Positions 6,275 to 8,162 of a stretch of DNA of 8,162 nucleotides are shown one piece after another. The DNA lies in contig DURF01000079.1 in NCBI GenBank assembly GCA_012837395.1, positions 1 through 8,162 on the forward strand, read 5' to 3'. Source of the DNA: Acholeplasma sp. Lineage in GTDB: Bacteria > Bacillota_I > Bacilli_A > Acholeplasmatales > Acholeplasmataceae. The notes under the pieces are model-generated. The model ran no database searches. It worked only from the letters and a program-made list of their open reading frames with translations, and was not told the DNA's origin. The stretch's first letter is position 1. Each line of letters begins with the position of its first letter. The translations under genes and the position numbers were made by a program.

Positions 6275-6924
6275 AATAATTTATATCCAAAACCATAAAT
6301 TGTTTCAATTTTTAAATTAGGTAGTTTTTGTCTTAGTCTTCTTAATAAATCATCAACAACACGATCACTACCAAAATAGTTTTCGCCCCACACTTTAGTT
6401 AATATTTGCTCTCTTTCAAATGCTACATTAACATTCTTTAAGAAAAATAATAATAATTCAAACTCTTTGTTTGTCAATTCAATTAGTTTTCCATTTGATT
6501 TAATTTCTCTTTTTGTAACATTAATTTCGTATCCATCATGATGAATAATGTCTGATGAAACTTTTCTTCCTCTTCTAAGGATTGCTTTTACTCTTAAAAC
6601 TAATTCTTTAGGTGAATATGGCTTAGCTAAATAATCATCACTCCCAAGTTCAAGACCAATAATTTTATCTAAGTCTTGGTCTCTAGCTGATGTAAACATA
6701 ACAGCCGCATTAGGATTATAATTAATTATTTCTTTAATAAGGTCATATCCACTAATAGTTCCTGGAAGCATAATATCTAAAATCCATAAATCAACATCAT
6801 CTTTAACATGTTGCATGGCTGTTTCACCATCATAAAAAGTTTCTACATCATAACCTTCTTTAATTAAATATTTAGTTATAATTCCTGCTAAATCTTTTTC
6901 ATCTTCAACATAATATATTTTCAT
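6271..6924 (-). CDS. OmpR/PhoB-family response regulator
   Basis: A 217-residue DNA-binding response regulator. The receiver domain (1-115) has the acidic pair E7/D8, phospho-acceptor D50 in WILDIMLPG, switch T78 in MFTSA and K101 in LAKPYSPKEL. The winged-helix effector domain (about 124-217) shows the ELTNKEFELLLFFLKN stretch at 149-164, the REQILTKVWGENYFGSDRVVDDLLRRLRQKL recognition region and the closing IYGFGYKLL. Start chosen at 6924 because GGAGGT lies 9 bases upstream; the longer frame to 6978 would add 18 hydrophobic residues encoded by the terminator and promoter region and is not credible. It is the first gene of a two-gene operon with the kinase, with which it overlaps by 4 bases. 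Targets are unknown; autoregulation is possible given the repeats at its promoter. Confidence 0.94.
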   Translation of the reverse strand: MKIYYVEDEKDLAGIITKYLIKEGYDVETFYDGETAMQHVKDDVDLWILDIMLPGTISGYDLIKEIINYNPNAAVMFTSARDQDLDKIIGLELGSDDYLAKPYSPKELVLRVKAILRRGRKVSSDIIHHDGYEINVTKREIKSNGKLIELTNKEFELLLFFLKNVNVAFEREQILTKVWGENYFGSDRVVDDLLRRLRQKLPNLKIETIYGFGYKLL

Positions 6925-6933
6925 TTTGACATG

Positions 6934-6939
6934 ACCTCC
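6934..6939 (-). promoter_or_regulatory. Ribosome binding site that fixes the response regulator start
   Basis: GGAGGT on the minus strand, 9 bases before the ATG at 6924-6922. It supports MKIYYVEDE as the N-terminus. An out-of-frame ATG lies between the site and the chosen start. Confidence 0.85.
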
Positions 6940-6940
6940 A

Positions 6941-6983
6941 ATCAAAAAAATTAAAAAAATAAGCGTACTTTCGTACACTTATT
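6941..6983 (-). terminator. Strong intrinsic terminator between serS and the response regulator
   Basis: On the minus strand AATAAGTGTAC (6983-6973) pairs with GTACGCTTATT (6968-6958) around a GAAA tetraloop, giving 11 pairs including one G-U. Two T-runs follow (TTTTTAATTTTTTT). It sits about 100 bases past the serS stop and would end serS transcripts. Its 5' arm overlaps a TATAAT box and the predicted start site of the downstream operon. Confidence 0.8.
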
Positions 6984-6989
6984 ATACCA
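6981..6989 (-). promoter_or_regulatory. Extended -10 promoter for the two-component operon, nested in the terminator arm
   Basis: TGGTATAAT on the minus strand is a consensus extended -10 element (-10 box at 6981-6986). No good -35 box is found at 16-18 bases, which extended -10 promoters tolerate. The start would fall near 6974, inside the 5' arm of the terminator hairpin. An 8-bp inverted repeat, CACTTATT / AATAAGTG (plus-strand 6976-6983 and 6994-7001), straddles the box, and a second short one, ACCAC / GTGGT (6986-6990 and 6999-7003), overlaps it. These could be an operator. Confidence 0.6.
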
Positions 6990-7026
6990 CATCAATAAGT
7001 GGTTGAGAGAAAAATGAAGCACCTTT

Positions 7027-7035
7027 ATTATAGCA
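7027..7035 (-). promoter_or_regulatory. Second extended -10 candidate upstream of the two-component operon
   Basis: TGCTATAAT on the minus strand matches the extended -10 consensus, with a further TATAAT at 7040-7045. The best -35-like element, TTGAAC (7046-7051), is only 13 bases away from the first box, so the spacing is wrong. If used, transcripts would begin near 7020 and pass through the whole hairpin region before the regulator gene. The stretch is A/T-rich, so chance is possible. Confidence 0.4.
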
Positions 7036-7078
7036 TTAAATTATAGTTCAATTATGTATGAATTGTGTGAAATTATCG

Positions 7079-8162
7079 TTATTTAATAACATCTACTTTC
7101 ATATAAGGTATTAACACTTTTGGAACTTTAATTGAACCGTCTGCTTGTTGATAGTTTTCCATAATCGCAATCACTGTTCTACCAATGGCAAGCCCTGAAC
7201 CGTTTAGAGTATGAACATACTCTGTTTTACTTTCTTTATCTCTTTTAAATCTTATTTGAGCACGTCTTGCTTGATAGTCTTTAGCATTTGAAATAGAACC
7301 TATTTCACGATATTTATTTTGAGATGGAATCCATACTTCAATATCATATGTTTTAGCCATTGAAAATCCTAAATCACCTGTTGATAGACTTACTACTTGA
7401 TAAGGTAGTTCTAATTTTTTTAAAATAAGTTCTGATTGTTTAATCATATTTTCTAATTCATCATTAGAATCTTCTGGTTTTGCGAATTTAATAAGTTCAA
7501 CTTTTTGGAATTGGTGTTGTCGCAAAATTCCTCTTGTATCTCTTCCAGCCGCACCAGCTTCAGATCTAAAGGCTGATGTAAATGCTACATAATTTAAAGG
7601 TAAGTCTTTTCCTTCTAATATTTCGTTTCTATATAAATTAATCATTGGAACTTCAGCAGTTGGATTTAAATACCAATCTCTACCTTCTAGTTTAAAAGAT
7701 TCTTCTCTAAACTTTGGAAACTGACCTGTTCCATACATACTTTCCTCATTTACGATATAAGGCGGGATTGCTTCTATGTATCCACCTTCAAAGGTGTGAA
7801 CATCCATCATAAATTGCATTAAAGCACGTTCTAGTCTTGCTGCTAGTCCTTTATAGAAGACAAATCTAGCACCTGTTACCTTTGCAGCTCTTGTAAAATC
7901 AATAATATCTAAATCTTCTGCTAACTCAACATGATCTTTGATTTTAAAATCAAACTTTGTTGGTTCTAAATGTTTTCTTATAATTAAATTACTAGATTCA
8001 TCAACACCAACTGGTACACTACTATCTGGAATGTTTGGTGTATTTAATAAGATATCGTTAATCTTTTCATTTACTTTATTTACCTTATTATCTAACTCTT
8101 TAATTTCATCACCTAAAGAAGCTACTTCATTTAATATTTCAGTAACATCCCTTTTCTCTCTT
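7079..8162 (-). CDS. serS: Seryl-tRNA synthetase, 5'-truncated by the window edge
   Basis: Class II aminoacyl-tRNA synthetase that charges tRNA-Ser (and tRNA-Sec where present) with serine in the cytoplasm. The frame is open from 8161, giving 360 visible residues; about 60-65 N-terminal residues of a normal protein of about 425 are missing. The visible start is the second half of the coiled-coil tRNA-binding arm (charged Lys/Glu/Asn-rich segment). Then come PVGVDESSN, the motif 1 region ([21 protein letters not shown]), the serine-site [10 protein letters not shown], motif 2 ([22 protein letters not shown]) and motif 3 ([18 protein letters not shown]). The C-terminus is complete ([12 protein letters not shown], then TAA). 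An internal ATG at 7819 is not the start, because homology continues upstream without a break. Any T-box leader would lie beyond the window. Confidence 0.96.
   Translation of the reverse strand, partial: REKRDVTEILNEVASLGDEIKELDNKVNKVNEKINDILLNTPNIPDSSVPVGVDESSNLIIRKHLEPTKFDFKIKDHVELAEDLDIIDFTRAAKVTGARFVFYKGLAARLERALMQFMMDVHTFEGGYIEAIPPYIVNEESMYGTGQFPKFREESFKLEGRDWYLNPTAEVPMINLYRNEILEGKDLPLNYVAFTSAFRSEAGAAGRDTRGILRQHQFQKVELIKFAKPEDSNDELENMIKQSELILKKLELPYQVVSLSTGDLGFSMAKTYDIEVWIPSQNKYREIGSISNAKDYQARRAQIRFKRDKESKTEYVHTLNGSGLAIGRTVIAIMENYQQADGSIKVPKVLIPYMKVDVIK

Noticed and set aside
6925..6978. N-terminal hydrophobic extension of the response regulator
   Set aside because: It would be translated from terminator and T-run sequence; receiver homology and GGAGGT both support the start at 6924.
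6984..7078. T-box or other tRNA-related riboswitch next to serS
   Set aside because: This region is downstream of serS, not its leader, and shows no T-box sequence; a serS leader would lie beyond position 8162.

Overview
This 8.2 kb window is AT-rich bacterial chromosome with tightly packed core-type genes. It fits a low-GC member of the Firmicutes/Mollicutes. TGA is used as a stop at the ends of two genes (the HD-domain gene and the response regulator), and tryptophan is read as TGG throughout. The organism therefore uses the standard bacterial code, not the Mycoplasma code. Together with the gene content (PduL phosphotransacylase, ScaR/MntR-type regulator, RNase M5, small genes with strong Shine-Dalgarno sites), this suggests an Acholeplasma/Izemoplasma-like or related low-GC lineage. 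The exact taxon is an inference.

Positions 2-1296 (+ strand) hold the 3' end of a metal ABC transporter operon: a permease with an extra winged-helix-like tail, then a DtxR/MntR-family metalloregulator of the ScaR/SloR/MtsR type, probably Mn2+ (or Fe2+) responsive. A bidirectional terminator at 1303-1331 separates it from a convergent minus-strand block.

Positions 1330-4505 (- strand), in transcription order: pduL (phosphate acyltransferase) from a strong extended -10 promoter at 4535-4563; a weak hairpin; a two-domain VOC/CatE-like protein; an HD-domain dNTPase-like phosphohydrolase; and RNase M5 (rnmV), which overlaps the HD gene by 4 bp. A HIT-family hydrolase (4609-5022, +) is divergent from pduL.

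Positions 5003-6924 (- strand) hold an OmpR-type response regulator and a membrane histidine kinase that overlap by 4 bp. The kinase and HIT genes converge and overlap by 20 bp, and the kinase terminator is embedded in the HIT coding sequence. Upstream, positions 6925-7078 form the most structured non-coding stretch: two extended -10 promoters and an 11-bp GAAA-loop terminator whose 5' arm overlaps one promoter's -10 box and start site. Positions 7079-8162 (- strand) are the C-terminal five-sixths of seryl-tRNA synthetase, running off the window.

No CRISPR array, insertion sequence, tRNA or rRNA was seen. I found no clear multi-gene novel system. The points most worth checking are the nested promoter/terminator before the two-component operon, the permease-winged-helix fusion, the embedded terminator in the kinase/HIT overlap, and the coupling of RNase M5 to an HD phosphohydrolase.
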